DNA of 64,000 nucleotides from Pseudomonadota bacterium (GCA_026390555.1 JAPLFS010000032.1:16001-80000), one strand, 5' to 3'. Shown: positions 37,071 through 47,899, numbered from the stretch's first letter. Notes: a model not told the origin generated them from the sequence alone. Made by a program: numbers and translations.

Positions 37071-37714
37071 TCAGCAGACATGCCCATGCTAAGCAGGATA
37101 CGGCCATTATAGAACGTATTATCTAATCCCTTTGCGCGTAGAACCTCTCGCAATTCATTCATCTGTCTATAATCTTTGCGCACCCCTTCAGGCTCCTCGT
37201 AAATCGGCGTAATCGTCATAAGCCCATCAAGACGCACGGCATCGGTCATGCTAGCGGCATGGCTAACTATCTCTTCAATCTCACCTGGCACAAAGCCCCT
37301 TCGGCTTAGATCATGCGCGATATTAATCTGCAAAAAGATCGGTTGAATTTTCCCGAAGCGCCTAGCTGCCGCCGCTATACCTTCAAGTAGCTTGAGGGAG
37401 TGCACGGAGTGAATAGCATCCGCCAACTTTACACCCTCCTCTACCTTATTGCTCTGTAAGTGTCCTATCAGATGGAGCTGATATTGAGCTGCAAGCGCTG
37501 CACGCTTCCTTTTAAGCTCCTGAACGTAGCTCTCTCCAAAGACTATAGAAACGCCAAGAGTCTGCGCCGCACTGATATACTCATGCATGGCCTCGATAGA
37601 CTGCGTCTTGCTAACAGCAACGAGCCTTATATCATGAGCGGTCCTGCCGCTTTTCTGGGCAGCCGCACCTATCTTTAGCAGTATCTCTGCCAGTTGTGTG
37701 TTGATAGCTGGCAT
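36986..37714 (-). CDS. yggS: YggS/PROSC-family pyridoxal-phosphate homeostasis protein
   Basis: 242 residues, single-domain alanine-racemase-like TIM barrel. The PLP Lys lies in LVAVSKTQSIEAM; FGESYVQELKRK, HLIGHLQSNK, IHSVHSL, FLQINIAHDLSRRGF and SMGMSADYEIAVEEGSDIVR all match. Controls free PLP and amino-acid balance. The next gene in reading order back is maf, 14 bp away, so they probably share a transcript. Confidence 0.93.
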   Translation of the reverse strand: MPAINTQLAEILLKIGAAAQKSGRTAHDIRLVAVSKTQSIEAMHEYISAAQTLGVSIVFGESYVQELKRKRAALAAQYQLHLIGHLQSNKVEEGVKLADAIHSVHSLKLLEGIAAAARRFGKIQPIFLQINIAHDLSRRGFVPGEIEEIVSHAASMTDAVRLDGLMTITPIYEEPEGVRKDYRQMNELREVLRAKGLDNTFYNGRILLSMGMSADYEIAVEEGSDIVRVGAALFGEREHPLI

Positions 37715-37728
37715 ACTGTACTGATCTA

Positions 37729-38298
37729 TTAAATAGCGCCTAGCTCCTGCAGCTTTCTCATCAGGGCGCTGATATTAAGCCCAACAACGTTAGAGTACGA
37801 TCCTGAAACATTCTCGACAAACTGCAGTCCCAACCCCTGAATGGCGTACGCACCCGCCTTATCCATCGGCTCTCCCGAAGCGGTGTACCAAGCGATCTTC
37901 TCTCTGGTCATGCTCGCCATCGTAACCGCAGTAACATGTGACCATGTAACGGTGAGCCCACGCGCACGGTGTACAATTGATACCCCACCCCAAACTTCAT
38001 GGGTCCGCCCCTGAATGTCACTCAACATTTGGTGCGCCTCAGCTTCTGACTCAGGCTTTCCAATAGCACGCCCATCGATGCATACGGTAGTATCAGCTCC
38101 GATCACGAATGAATTTGGATGAAGTAGCGCCACAGCCTGCGCCTTGACCAGCGCTAGCCGCTCTACCATCTCTTGAGCCGACTCACCCGCAACCGGAGTC
38201 TCATCGCACCCCGATACAACAACGGTAAAGCTTACGCCCGCCTGTTGTAGCAACTCCAGTCGACGGGGTGACGCTGAAGCAAGTATAACTTTACTCAT
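37729..38298 (-). CDS. maf: Maf-family nucleotide pyrophosphatase
   Basis: 189 residues. Opens VILASASPRRLELLQQAG, with SGCDET, VKAQAVALLHP, VIGADTTVCIDGRAIGKP and a C-terminal YAIQGLGLQFVENVSGSYSN. Maf proteins hydrolyse dTTP/UTP or modified nucleotides to monophosphates. Its start overlaps the stop of the upstream hypothetical gene by 8 bp. Confidence 0.94.
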   Translation of the reverse strand: MSKVILASASPRRLELLQQAGVSFTVVVSGCDETPVAGESAQEMVERLALVKAQAVALLHPNSFVIGADTTVCIDGRAIGKPESEAEAHQMLSDIQGRTHEVWGGVSIVHRARGLTVTWSHVTAVTMASMTREKIAWYTASGEPMDKAGAYAIQGLGLQFVENVSGSYSNVVGLNISALMRKLQELGAI

Positions 38299-38698
38299 TG
38301 TAGCGCCTCTTATATATGGAGAGCAGCACCTTCAGCAGCGCTTCATGCAACATTCGAGCGCGCTGCGTCTCGATCTCTCCGTTATACTGCGCCTGTACAA
38401 GCCATTCGCGCCCATCTTTACGCTCACAGGTTATGCAAGCAGCTCCAAGCTGCTCCATAAGAGCTATGCTTTCATCCACCGATGGGATCCAAAAGAGATG
38501 CAAAGCATACTCAGCAGGCAGCGCACTGGTTGTGCCAGCCGTAAGTGATAGCAGCTTCGGGCCGGGTAACACCTGAAACTCCTCGTAGCCTAGATCGGCG
38601 AAGCCTCGCACAACGACATCACCTGTCTCACAGCGCGGCTGTAATCCCCACCGTTTAATCTCGTTACAGATCTCAAATTGTTCGCGCGTAAACCACAC
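38291..38698 (-). CDS. Hypothetical protein upstream of maf
   Basis: 135 residues, soluble, no signal. Trp/Glu/Arg-rich N-terminus (MWFTREQFEICNEIKRWGLQ), an alpha/beta middle and a Lys/Arg C-terminus (KVLLSIYKRRYNE). The 8-bp overlap with maf and the shared strand support a real, translationally coupled gene. I do not recognise the family. Confidence 0.65.
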   Translation of the reverse strand: MWFTREQFEICNEIKRWGLQPRCETGDVVVRGFADLGYEEFQVLPGPKLLSLTAGTTSALPAEYALHLFWIPSVDESIALMEQLGAACITCERKDGREWLVQAQYNGEIETQRARMLHEALLKVLLSIYKRRYNE

Positions 38699-38746
38699 AG
38701 CTACGGTACTCCTGCTTGAGAAATCACCAATTTTCTGGCGAATAAT

Positions 38747-40258
38747 TTAGTCTGCATTCGTCTGCATACGATCCAGCCTCTCGACCGTTGAGGTTCCTCC
38801 CTCAACGACGGTCATCTCGGATACCTTGGTAAGCTGCGCCTTCTCATGCATCTCTTTGAGCGATAGAACGCCTACGTTACACATAGTAGATTTTAATTTA
38901 ACAAGCGATACCTCCATCTTATCAGAGAGTGTGCCGCTGTAGGGAACGTAGGCATCCACCCCCTCTTCAAAGATTAGCTGCTCCGCCTCGCTCTGTTTGT
39001 AGCGCTGCCAGTTACGAGCACGATTCGATCCCTCTCCCCAATAAGGCTTGTAGAGTCGGCCCTTGTGGCCGATCTTTGCGGTCGGACTCTCTTCCGTCAT
39101 CGCAAAATACTTGCCCATCATTACGAAGTCTGCACCCATCGCAAGCGCTATAATCACCTGCGTATCTGAGTTGAGCCCACCATCGGAACAGATCGGTATG
39201 TAGGTCCCGTTCTCTTTAAGAAACTTGTCACGCTCACGAGCAACATCCATCACAGCGCTCGCCTGGCCACGCCCGATGCCCTTCTGCTCACGCGTAATAC
39301 AGATCGAGCCTCCACCGATTCCGACCTTTACGAAATCGACCTCAGCCTCCGTTGCCATGTATCTAAAGGCGTCCGCCGAGACGATATTTCCACCACCCAG
39401 GATTATGTTGCTACCATACTTTTTGCGTAGCTGCTTTGCAGCATCGGCCTGCCACTTACTATATCCATCAGATGAGTCGAGGCATAAACAATCGACCCCA
39501 GCCTCAAGCAGCGCTGCAGCACGCTCCATATAATCATAGGTATTGAGCGCTGCGCCAACGAAGAGCCGCTTGCGATTATCGGTTAGCTCATCAGGGTATG
39601 TTTGGTGATCGTAGTAGTCCTTTCTAAATACTAGCGCCTTTAGGTTGCCGTTCTTATCAACTATCGGCAGGCACTCCTTCTTATTCTTCCAGAGTAGGTT
39701 TGTTGCCTGCTCTAGGCTTACCCCTTCTTCGGCCATCACAAGCTTATCTCGCTGGGTAAAGAATCCCTGTATAGGGAGCGAGAGATCATCCTTATACTCC
39801 CAGAAGTCCTTACTCGTAAGAATACCGAGCAACTTTGAGTTCCGTTCGCCCCGCTCCGTAATGGCGATGGTCGAATGTCCGGTCTTGCGACGCAGGTTCA
39901 TCGCATCCTGCAAAGTCGCCGTTGGCGCTAGGTTTGAATCAGATTCAACGAAGCCCGCCTTGTGCTCCTTGACCTGCTTTACCATGGCAGCCTGCGACTC
40001 GATCGATTGTGAGCAGTAGATAAAGGCAGAGCCCCCCTTTCTTGCCAGGGCGATCGCTAACTCAGGGCCGGATACAGCCTGCATCGCGGCAGACACAAAC
40101 GGAGTGTTAAGCGTTGCCTTTAAACCCTCGCTAGGTCGGAAGCGCTGAATGGGGGTCTTAAGAGAGACGTTCCCAGGCACATGCTGCTGGTCGGTCAAGC
40201 CCGGCAGGAGCAGGTATTCGTGAAAGGTATGGGATACATCATCGATGATAACGGCCAT
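38747..40258 (-). CDS. guaB: IMP dehydrogenase (long type)
   Basis: Oxidises IMP to XMP, the committed step of GTP synthesis. 503 residues: TIM-barrel start DDVSHTFHEYLLLPGL, a CBS-pair insert (about 105-230), CLDSSDG, and the catalytic Cys loop GIGGGSICITREQKGIGRGQ, then MGKYFAMTEESP. The GGGSICITREQK loop and the LLLPG start are those of the longer clostridial/kinetoplastid-like branch, not the E. coli type (GPGSICTTR). Same strand as the maf cluster but separated by 48 bp. Confidence 0.95.
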   Translation of the reverse strand: MAVIIDDVSHTFHEYLLLPGLTDQQHVPGNVSLKTPIQRFRPSEGLKATLNTPFVSAAMQAVSGPELAIALARKGGSAFIYCSQSIESQAAMVKQVKEHKAGFVESDSNLAPTATLQDAMNLRRKTGHSTIAITERGERNSKLLGILTSKDFWEYKDDLSLPIQGFFTQRDKLVMAEEGVSLEQATNLLWKNKKECLPIVDKNGNLKALVFRKDYYDHQTYPDELTDNRKRLFVGAALNTYDYMERAAALLEAGVDCLCLDSSDGYSKWQADAAKQLRKKYGSNIILGGGNIVSADAFRYMATEAEVDFVKVGIGGGSICITREQKGIGRGQASAVMDVARERDKFLKENGTYIPICSDGGLNSDTQVIIALAMGADFVMMGKYFAMTEESPTAKIGHKGRLYKPYWGEGSNRARNWQRYKQSEAEQLIFEEGVDAYVPYSGTLSDKMEVSLVKLKSTMCNVGVLSLKEMHEKAQLTKVSEMTVVEGGTSTVERLDRMQTNAD

Positions 40259-40345
40259 GCTGCCTCCTTGAACTCGAAACTGTGTCTGTAGGGTCGTGCT
40301 TATAAGCTACCTCAGACGGTCGTGAAGTTAAAGTGGCCTATGTAA

Positions 40346-41413
40346 CTATTGAAAGGGTGGTGCCTGCTTATCGTAGGTTGTCCAACTATAGCGCTGTTCT
40401 AGTAGGATATAGCACTCCCCTGTGTCCCTCTCGACCCTTAGCCTATTGATTACCAGGTTTACCGGCGAGGGTTCCTCGCTCTTATGAAGATAGCGCAGAT
40501 GGCTGAAATACTGCCTTCTAATGTAGCCAGCCTTAGTGTGCATCTCAACCAGGCTGACAACGCCCTGCTGCACATCATTAAAGGGTGCAAAACGAAACGG
40601 CTCGAACTTAGTTTTCGGAATGTATATGACCGTTGCGCGCGGTAAAGTTGATATCGCATCATCGCGAACTATATCGCTCGTCGGCAGGCCGGCTGAGATC
40701 TCCATGTTGACTATCACCCGGCCCTTTTGCCCCGCCGTAGCAAGCGCCCCATCAGCTTTTGCTTCAGCCTCAAAGGATGCCTCAGAGAGCTCATAGGAAG
40801 ATGGCTTTAGGTCAATAACTCGCCCATGCACTCCAACTCCATATGAGAATTCGCGTGGACAGATATATACACCCCATCCGCTTACATGATCCTGTGCAAT
40901 TGGTATTGAGATATACATGCCGGACTGTTTACGACCACGAACAAAGGAGGTTCTGGTTGGATCTTGAAGTTTGTCTATGTAGGCGTGCACCCCGTCCAGA
41001 TCGTGCTTATTTTCAACCTCGCTATGCTGAACCACTACCCTTGCGCCGCGTTGCGATATTACGACCTGGAAATTCTCTAAGAGCGATTCTCCTGAGCTGT
41101 CCCCAGTAGCTCCTCGCTCTAAGAGCGCCGCAGTTTTGGGACGAAATTTAAGAGTAATGGGACCAAAATCGCTCGTGACCTTGGTTATACTACCCGCCCA
41201 GAGGCCAGATATGTCCCCCTTTACCTGTTGACTCTGATTCTCTTGAGGCACAATCAATGGCACGCTAGAGCGAATAGCGTCCATAAATCGGTCGATCTGA
41301 TTAATACTGGTAGGCTTGATCAGATCGGTCGCTGCCCCCTGCGCATAGGCTGCTGTAACATGCGCGGCCATGACGATAGCTGAATAGGTAAGCAGGTACG
41401 CTAGTATCTTCAT
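40346..41413 (-). CDS. Exported hypothetical protein downstream of rodA
   Basis: About 355 residues from ATG 41413: signal peptide MKILAYLLTYSAIVMAAH to around AYAQG. The mature protein is beta-rich with GLWAGSITKVTSDFGPITLKF near residue 65; no catalytic motif or helix visible. An ATG at 41431 would add six residues and directly abut the rodA stop. Its place as last gene of the shape operon suggests a periplasmic role with the cell-wall machinery. Family not recognised. Confidence 0.65.
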   Translation of the reverse strand: MKILAYLLTYSAIVMAAHVTAAYAQGAATDLIKPTSINQIDRFMDAIRSSVPLIVPQENQSQQVKGDISGLWAGSITKVTSDFGPITLKFRPKTAALLERGATGDSSGESLLENFQVVISQRGARVVVQHSEVENKHDLDGVHAYIDKLQDPTRTSFVRGRKQSGMYISIPIAQDHVSGWGVYICPREFSYGVGVHGRVIDLKPSSYELSEASFEAEAKADGALATAGQKGRVIVNMEISAGLPTSDIVRDDAISTLPRATVIYIPKTKFEPFRFAPFNDVQQGVVSLVEMHTKAGYIRRQYFSHLRYLHKSEEPSPVNLVINRLRVERDTGECYILLEQRYSWTTYDKQAPPFQ

Positions 41414-41431
41414 AGAACGATAACCCTTCAA

Positions 41432-42583
41432 TCAACCACTTCGAAACATCGAGCGACGCATACTAACCCCCTGCACTATTCCGAGCCCGAACATCAGTGA
41501 GAGCAACGCCGACCCCCCATAACTTATAAGGGGCAGAGGGATTCCAACAACCGGCATTAGTCCAACTACCATCCCTATATTAATAAGGATATTGGCAAAA
41601 AACTGCGCCGTGATACCAAAAACAACTAAACATGAGAAAAGATCACGACTACGACTAGCGATCCTTAGCATAACCGACACAAGCGCTAAGAAAAGTGCTA
41701 TAACCGATACCGACCCTACAAAGCCCCACTCCTCGGCCAACACAGAAAATACAAAGTCGGTCGTATGCTCCGGCAAAAATTCAAGTTGCGTCTGCGTGCC
41801 CTGTCCATACCCCTTGCCGAATAGCTCTCCGGAACCAACCGCTATCTTTGACTGTGTGATATGGTACCCGCTGCCCTGTGGGTCGCTCTCTGGATTTACT
41901 AATACGATGATACGCCGCTGCTGATATTCGTGCAGCGTGTGCCAGGCCGGATAAGCCAAAACAAGTAACGTCACCACTATCGTTAGCAACGCTTTCGGCC
42001 TCACCCCCATAAAAAGGATCTGCGCGATACCAACCGTACCGAGCGAGAGCGCGGTGCCGAGATCCGGCTGCTGCATAATAAGCCCCATCGGCAAAGCTAT
42101 AACAATCGTCGGCACTATCAGCTCAACAAGCCGATACGCCTTACCATCGCGTGGAGGGCTCTGTGACAGCCTGCGCGCCATGGTAAGGATTAAACCAAGC
42201 TTCATAAACTCAGCAGGCTGCAGATTAGCCACCCCAAGATCGAGCCAGCGCCTAGAGCCGTTAACAACAACCCCAAATCCCGCCACCCCAAAAAGAAGCA
42301 GCATAGATAGCGCATACAGTATAAACGCATAATGATAAAATAACTGTGTCGGTATACTCATGCCGATCGCCATTAGGACGAGTCCAACGATGATATAAAC
42401 CGCCTGTTTAAGACAGGCAGCGCTAGCAAACTCAAATGAAGCTACTCCAAAGAGATTTACCTCTGAGTCGGGATGATACCCAGCGCTATAGAGCACAACG
42501 AGACCACACAGCGATATCAGGAGCACGAGATAAAAAAGGGTCCAGTCAAAATGAGAGAGTAGTCTTCGATCAAATGCAATCAT
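41432..42583 (-). CDS. rodA: Rod-shape peptidoglycan glycosyltransferase RodA
   Basis: SEDS-family lipid II polymerase, 383 residues with about ten hydrophobic helices. The catalytic loop QSKIAVGSGELFGKGYGQGTQTQLEFLPEHTTDFVF carries the essential Asp of the family, and LPLISYGGSALLSLM is the C-terminal SEDS motif. Works with PBP2 (mrdA, 21 bp upstream) in the elongasome. Confidence 0.96.
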   Translation of the reverse strand: MIAFDRRLLSHFDWTLFYLVLLISLCGLVVLYSAGYHPDSEVNLFGVASFEFASAACLKQAVYIIVGLVLMAIGMSIPTQLFYHYAFILYALSMLLLFGVAGFGVVVNGSRRWLDLGVANLQPAEFMKLGLILTMARRLSQSPPRDGKAYRLVELIVPTIVIALPMGLIMQQPDLGTALSLGTVGIAQILFMGVRPKALLTIVVTLLVLAYPAWHTLHEYQQRRIIVLVNPESDPQGSGYHITQSKIAVGSGELFGKGYGQGTQTQLEFLPEHTTDFVFSVLAEEWGFVGSVSVIALFLALVSVMLRIASRSRDLFSCLVVFGITAQFFANILINIGMVVGLMPVVGIPLPLISYGGSALLSLMFGLGIVQGVSMRRSMFRSG

Positions 42584-42604
42584 CGCACTATTCCTAAATA
42601 CCCC

Positions 42605-44497
42605 TTAATTTATAGCTGCCGGGGAAGGAGCTGGGCGTGCAAGCTGCTTCCTAATCTTCGGTACAGCAGGAATCTCTTCTGGAACGCCAAAATACGCGGC
42701 AAATATCTTTCTAGCAACCGGAGCCGCTGCAGCCCCCCCATGCCCACCATTCTCTAGGATTACCGCCACAACAATCTGGGGCTTATCAGCTGGCGCATAT
42801 GCAGCAAACCACGCATGGTCCTCATCTTTAATGCCCGATTCGCGCGAAGCTACCTGCGCCGTGCCGGTCTTCCCTCCTATCATGATGTGAAACTCCTTAG
42901 GCAATGCGGCCTTATGGCCAGTGCCGCGCCGATCCTCGACCACACCTACCATCGCTGCCTTTAGCTGCTCTAATATGGAGGGCTCCAGATCTACCGTTCT
43001 CACAACCTCCGGTTCAGCCGAGGCCTCCTCGAGCATACGACCATCTCCAGCAACGATCTTCTTTACAAGGCGTGGTCGGATAATCTTACCCCCGTTTACA
43101 ACCGCTGCTAAGGCGCGTGCTATCTGGATCGGGGTTGTCGATACGGCACCCTGCCCTATAGCAACTGGTAAGGTCTCTCCTGGAAACCACCTCTTATCAG
43201 CGGGATTTTTAAAATAACTCGCCTTCCAAGCAGTTGATGGAACGATCCCTGAACTTTCCTCACCCTGCGTGATACCAGTAGGCTCTCCGAAGCCGAACAT
43301 ATCGTGAGCATAACGATAGATACGATCAACACCTAAACGTTGCCCAACGGTATAGAAGTAAACGTCACACGATTGAACGATCGCTTCAAAGAGATTTACC
43401 GAACCATGCCCAGAATGTTTGTGGCAGCGAAAAGCTCGCTTGCCAAATTTCAGATAGCCGGGGCATCTTATCTTTTCACTCGGTGTTATCACCCCCTCAG
43501 AAAGCGCCGCTGCTGCTACGAATATCTTGAATACCGATCCTGGAGGAAAAGCCCCTTGCAATATTCGATTTGAAAGTCTGTTGGCTTTTGGATCTATCAG
43601 ATCACTCCAGGCCTCTTTTGAAATCTCAGTTGTAAAGATGGCGGGATGATAACGCGGGGCAGATGCAAGTGCTAGGATATCACCACTGCGCACATCCATA
43701 ACAACAACACCCCCTTTTAGCCCCGTTAGCGCCTGATCCGCCACTGCTTGAATCTTGCGATCGATCGTTAGCATAACGTTGCTACCAGGCTTCTCCGCGT
43801 TCAGATATGCCTCGCCAATCCTATTACCAAGAGCATTGACGATCACAGCTTGTGAGCCTCGCTCTCCGCGGAGGTATCGTTCAAGGTTCGCTTCTACTCC
43901 GTACTGTCCAACTAGATCTCCCATCAGGTAGTTACTGTAGGCCGGGCTCTTTAACTGCTCACTTGAGACCTCACGGATATATCCAAGAACATGCGCCGAC
44001 ATCTCCCCATATAAATACTCACGGGTTGATACAACATTGATGGCGATACCAGGCAAGCGGTAGCGCTGTGCTGAGATCTTTGCGACCAGGTCGCGTGAAA
44101 CATCGCGCATTAGTAACTTCGGCTCAAAACGTCTGCGCTTACCATCCTTTAAGACACGTTCCTGCAGAGGTCCAGGATCCTCTCCCACAATCAGCGCCAG
44201 ATCCGCCACTGTCTGCTGCGGGTTAGGGCTATCTTCTATCACCAGATCGACGTTAAAGGAGGGGCGATTACGCACTAGCACCTCACCATTCCGATCGTAG
44301 ATTATGCCCCGTGTCGGTGGGATGTAGATCATACGCAGGCGATTATTCTCAGATCTATCCCTAAAGAACTCGCCTCTAACGATCTGCAGATACCACAATC
44401 TTAATATAAGGATAGAGATGCATAGCAGCACAAAACCAAACGCTACCCAGATTCTGAAGGTATTATTTGGTGTTGAACGCTCGTAACTATTCACCAT
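42605..44497 (-). CDS. mrdA: Penicillin-binding protein 2, peptidoglycan transpeptidase
   Basis: Class B PBP, 630 residues: one N-terminal helix (about 15-37), a dimerisation domain, and a transpeptidase with PPGSVFKIF (SxxK Ser), IVQSCDVYFY (SxN-like SCD) and GGKTGTAQV (KTG). Partner of RodA in lateral wall growth. The start ATGGTGAATAGTTAC is the same as in mreC, and no good Shine-Dalgarno is present. Confidence 0.96.
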   Translation of the reverse strand: MVNSYERSTPNNTFRIWVAFGFVLLCISILILRLWYLQIVRGEFFRDRSENNRLRMIYIPPTRGIIYDRNGEVLVRNRPSFNVDLVIEDSPNPQQTVADLALIVGEDPGPLQERVLKDGKRRRFEPKLLMRDVSRDLVAKISAQRYRLPGIAINVVSTREYLYGEMSAHVLGYIREVSSEQLKSPAYSNYLMGDLVGQYGVEANLERYLRGERGSQAVIVNALGNRIGEAYLNAEKPGSNVMLTIDRKIQAVADQALTGLKGGVVVMDVRSGDILALASAPRYHPAIFTTEISKEAWSDLIDPKANRLSNRILQGAFPPGSVFKIFVAAAALSEGVITPSEKIRCPGYLKFGKRAFRCHKHSGHGSVNLFEAIVQSCDVYFYTVGQRLGVDRIYRYAHDMFGFGEPTGITQGEESSGIVPSTAWKASYFKNPADKRWFPGETLPVAIGQGAVSTTPIQIARALAAVVNGGKIIRPRLVKKIVAGDGRMLEEASAEPEVVRTVDLEPSILEQLKAAMVGVVEDRRGTGHKAALPKEFHIMIGGKTGTAQVASRESGIKDEDHAWFAAYAPADKPQIVVAVILENGGHGGAAAAPVARKIFAAYFGVPEEIPAVPKIRKQLARPAPSPAAIN

Positions 44498-44517
44498 GTT
44501 TTACCATTTCACGTTCT

Positions 44518-45030
44518 TCAAATAGCAGTGGGCTGTGACATACGCCCTGGTAGGGATGCGCTGCGCCGTTTGAAACGATGAGAAAGGGATGAAATAACAA
44601 AGGGTGCGACAATTGCCGTAGCACACGCCTGCCCGAAAAGTTGTGCCGCATGGCTCCATACAAGAATATCTCCCTGCTGACTAAGCAGCGTATAGAAGGC
44701 TCCTGATACGATCGTCGCGAAAAACGAGACGAAACATGCGACAATTCCAGATTCGATGAAGAGCCGCTGAGAGAGCAGCACCAGACCGCCATAAACAACA
44801 ATAAAAGCTCCGGCCCACGGCCCTACAAGTATCGCGGTAGAGAGATCCAGCATAACCCCCAAAAGAAAAGCCGCCAGGCTCCCCTGTACGCTAATATCAG
44901 AGAATGAGAGGTAAACAACTACGAGCAATAACAATTGTGGCGTTGCATATGCAGGCAGTCCAAGCTGCACCAATACGCCCTGCGCCATAAGCGCGCACAG
45001 ACCGATCAGTATCAATATTCCTATCTTCAC
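44518..45030 (-). CDS. mreD: Rod-shape determining protein MreD
   Basis: 170 residues, five or six hydrophobic helices, small integral membrane protein binding MreC and PBP2. Sequence is weakly conserved in this family; assignment rests on membrane pattern (VVYLSFSDISVQGSLAAFLLG), length and place between mreC (4-bp overlap) and mrdA. Confidence 0.88.
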   Translation of the reverse strand: MKIGILILIGLCALMAQGVLVQLGLPAYATPQLLLLVVVYLSFSDISVQGSLAAFLLGVMLDLSTAILVGPWAGAFIVVYGGLVLLSQRLFIESGIVACFVSFFATIVSGAFYTLLSQQGDILVWSHAAQLFGQACATAIVAPFVISSLSHRFKRRSASLPGRMSQPTAI

Positions 45031-45950
45031 GATCTTCTCCTAATAGGACTGGCCTTACCAGAGGAGGCCAGCTTAGGAAGGGGCAGTGGGCTCTGAGTTT
45101 CTGTCACCTGCTCGCTAGCTATGATCAGCACCTCTTCAAGCTTGGCAAAGTCTACGGCTGGTTTTAGTTGGACGGTCTGAAATAGCAGCGCGTTATTTTG
45201 GTGCGCCGAGATAACCGTGCCTAGAATTAACCCCTTAGGATAAATACGATCCATTCCAGAGGTAACAACGATCTCGCCTGGCCGTATCGCAGATTCATTG
45301 GTTATGTACTTAAGTTCACAGCTAGAGGGTCCTGTTCCGGCAACTATCGCGCGCACGCGGCTCTCCTGAACTATGGCATCAACTCCACTTGAGTGGTCGT
45401 CTATCAGAAGAATGCGTGCTGAATTTGGCCCCGCTGCTATCACCTGTCCAACCACACCACGTGCGTGCACTGCCGCCATCCCAACCATAACTCCACTCGA
45501 GGTTCCTCTATTAATGAGTATGCCTCGCACCCATCCGCTAGGCTCTTCCCCAATAACTGCGGCAACGACACCTTCTAATGACGTATTGGATGAAAATTGA
45601 AGTATCGCTCTCAGTCTATTGTTTTCCTGGCGTACCTCACTGATAGCTGCAAGAGCGCCCTCTGTGCGCTGCAACTGCTCACGCAAGGAGCCGTTCTCTG
45701 TTGCAGCACCTACCAGGTAAAGATAGCGAAACCAGAGGTTTTGGCCGCCACTACGCGCAATCACGATAGCAGAGTGAATTGGGGCCACAACCTCCGAAAC
45801 CAGTACCCCTCCAGAGCGTGCAACCTCAGGGTGTCTTGAACTGTAGGCTGTGAGAAAAAATGCGGCACACAACAAGCAAAACGATGAGAGCGTCACTCGC
45901 CCTAAGACCGAAAACCGTTCTGATATGCCTGAGAAGTAACTATTTACCAT
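45027..45950 (-). CDS. mreC: Rod-shape determining protein MreC
   Basis: Bitopic periplasmic scaffold, 307 residues: helix about 17-35, a coiled coil (ENGSLREQLQRTEGALAAIS), then two beta-barrel domains with VVAAVIGEEPSGWVRGILINRGTSSGVMVGM and GRVIA-like GVVGQVI. The C-terminus is Lys/Arg/Ser rich. It follows mreB after 145 bp and overlaps mreD by 4 bp. Confidence 0.94.
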   Translation of the reverse strand: MVNSYFSGISERFSVLGRVTLSSFCLLCAAFFLTAYSSRHPEVARSGGVLVSEVVAPIHSAIVIARSGGQNLWFRYLYLVGAATENGSLREQLQRTEGALAAISEVRQENNRLRAILQFSSNTSLEGVVAAVIGEEPSGWVRGILINRGTSSGVMVGMAAVHARGVVGQVIAAGPNSARILLIDDHSSGVDAIVQESRVRAIVAGTGPSSCELKYITNESAIRPGEIVVTSGMDRIYPKGLILGTVISAHQNNALLFQTVQLKPAVDFAKLEEVLIIASEQVTETQSPLPLPKLASSGKASPIRRRS

Positions 45951-46018
45951 GTTTTACTGCTCTACTCGTTAATGCTTATAGGAGAGGGTCTTTGTACTCT
46001 CTCTCACCCTTTATTGTT

Positions 46019-46035
46019 GTCCCCCGATTGGGGAC
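46019..46035. repeat. GTCCCC/GGGGAC hairpin between mreB and mreC
   Basis: GTCCCC-CGATT-GGGGAC, the same 6-bp stem as the central hairpin of the miniature element (loop TGATC there). No T-run, so not a clear terminator. Possibly a remnant of the element family. Confidence 0.45.
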
Positions 46036-46095
46036 GCTCATCATCTTGGGTAAATAATTACATAAATTCGCAAAATAGCCCCAAGTCCATCATCA

Positions 46096-47142
<1,047 letters not shown>

Positions 47143-47334
47143 CTAGAAACTGGCGGGGCGAGTTGTTTTGCGGCCATCCATGGGACACAAACCCTACTAT
47201 AAGCCAAGGCGTGATAATGGCAGCGCCTAGTGTACCATAGCAATGTTTATGGCGGAAAAATGCTCCTACTATATCACTCGGGTAATATTTTGGTGGGAGG
47301 TCTTAATTCAGGGCGTTAGGCTAAGTTTATAACT

Positions 47335-47697
47335 TTACGCTGCCTGCGGCACTACTGCCTGCAGAGCTGCTAACTGTGGGAAGCTCTCTGGCCCTTGGCC
47401 CTGATCCGGCCCTGGCCCTGGCGCCGCCTCCTGAACTTTAGAGAGAAGGAATGAGATCTGATCGTCTGGGCTCAGACGACTATCAATAAAGACCATCCTC
47501 TGAGAGAGCGAGCGACACGACCCACTGATAACCTTCCAGCAATGCCCCCGTTTAAGCTCTTCACGGCGCACAACGTACCCTAAACCTTCAAGCTGCGAGA
47601 GGAGATCGCGATAACGAATCTCCTGCTCTTTTGACCAAGTTGGTCGAGAACTTTTTCTACGCTTAACTTTGCGAATTATCTGACTTAGTACCTTCAA
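47335..47697 (-). CDS. Hypothetical protein with Pro/Gly/Gln-rich tail
   Basis: 120 residues: a basic start (MKVLSQIIRKVKRRKSSRP), a central WSKEQEIRYRDLLSQLEGLG helix, and a Pro-Gly-Gln-rich C-terminal region. No signal or helix. Stands alone between mreB and rplS on the minus strand. Not recognised; the simple-sequence tail and lack of partners keep confidence modest. Confidence 0.55.
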   Translation of the reverse strand: MKVLSQIIRKVKRRKSSRPTWSKEQEIRYRDLLSQLEGLGYVVRREELKRGHCWKVISGSCRSLSQRMVFIDSRLSPDDQISFLLSKVQEAAPGPGPDQGQGPESFPQLAALQAVVPQAA

Positions 47698-47849
47698 AAG
47701 AACTCCTCTAGGAATTTCAGCTAGTTATGCTTATTGCTCGGGATAGCCTGTGGGGACTCTGTCGTGTAGCTTACCAGAGCCCGATTGATTGAACTACGAT
47801 TTTTAATATGTTACAACCACCGTCTGTTATTTGATTAAGCTGCAATTTT

Positions 47850-47870
47850 TGGCAGGCGCCTAAGCTGCCA
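47850..47870 (+). promoter_or_regulatory. Hairpin in the rplS 5' leader
   Basis: TGGCAG (47850-47855) pairs with CTGCCA (47865-47870) about 30 bp before the L19 start; TAAGCTGC also occurs twice (47836 and 47861). This could be a ribosomal-protein leader (autogenous control by L19), but the fold is not a known consensus. Confidence 0.3.
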
Positions 47871-47899
47871 TTACTGTTTGTAAATTCGGAGATACCTAC

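Noticed and set aside
44487..44801. Alternative 104-codon frame overlapping mreD
   Set aside because: Lies in another frame of mreD with Cys/Ser/Arg-rich composition; mreD has the right hydrophobic pattern and operon spacing.
46019..46035. Full third copy of the miniature element near mreB
   Set aside because: Only the central hairpin is shared; ends and target duplication are missing.
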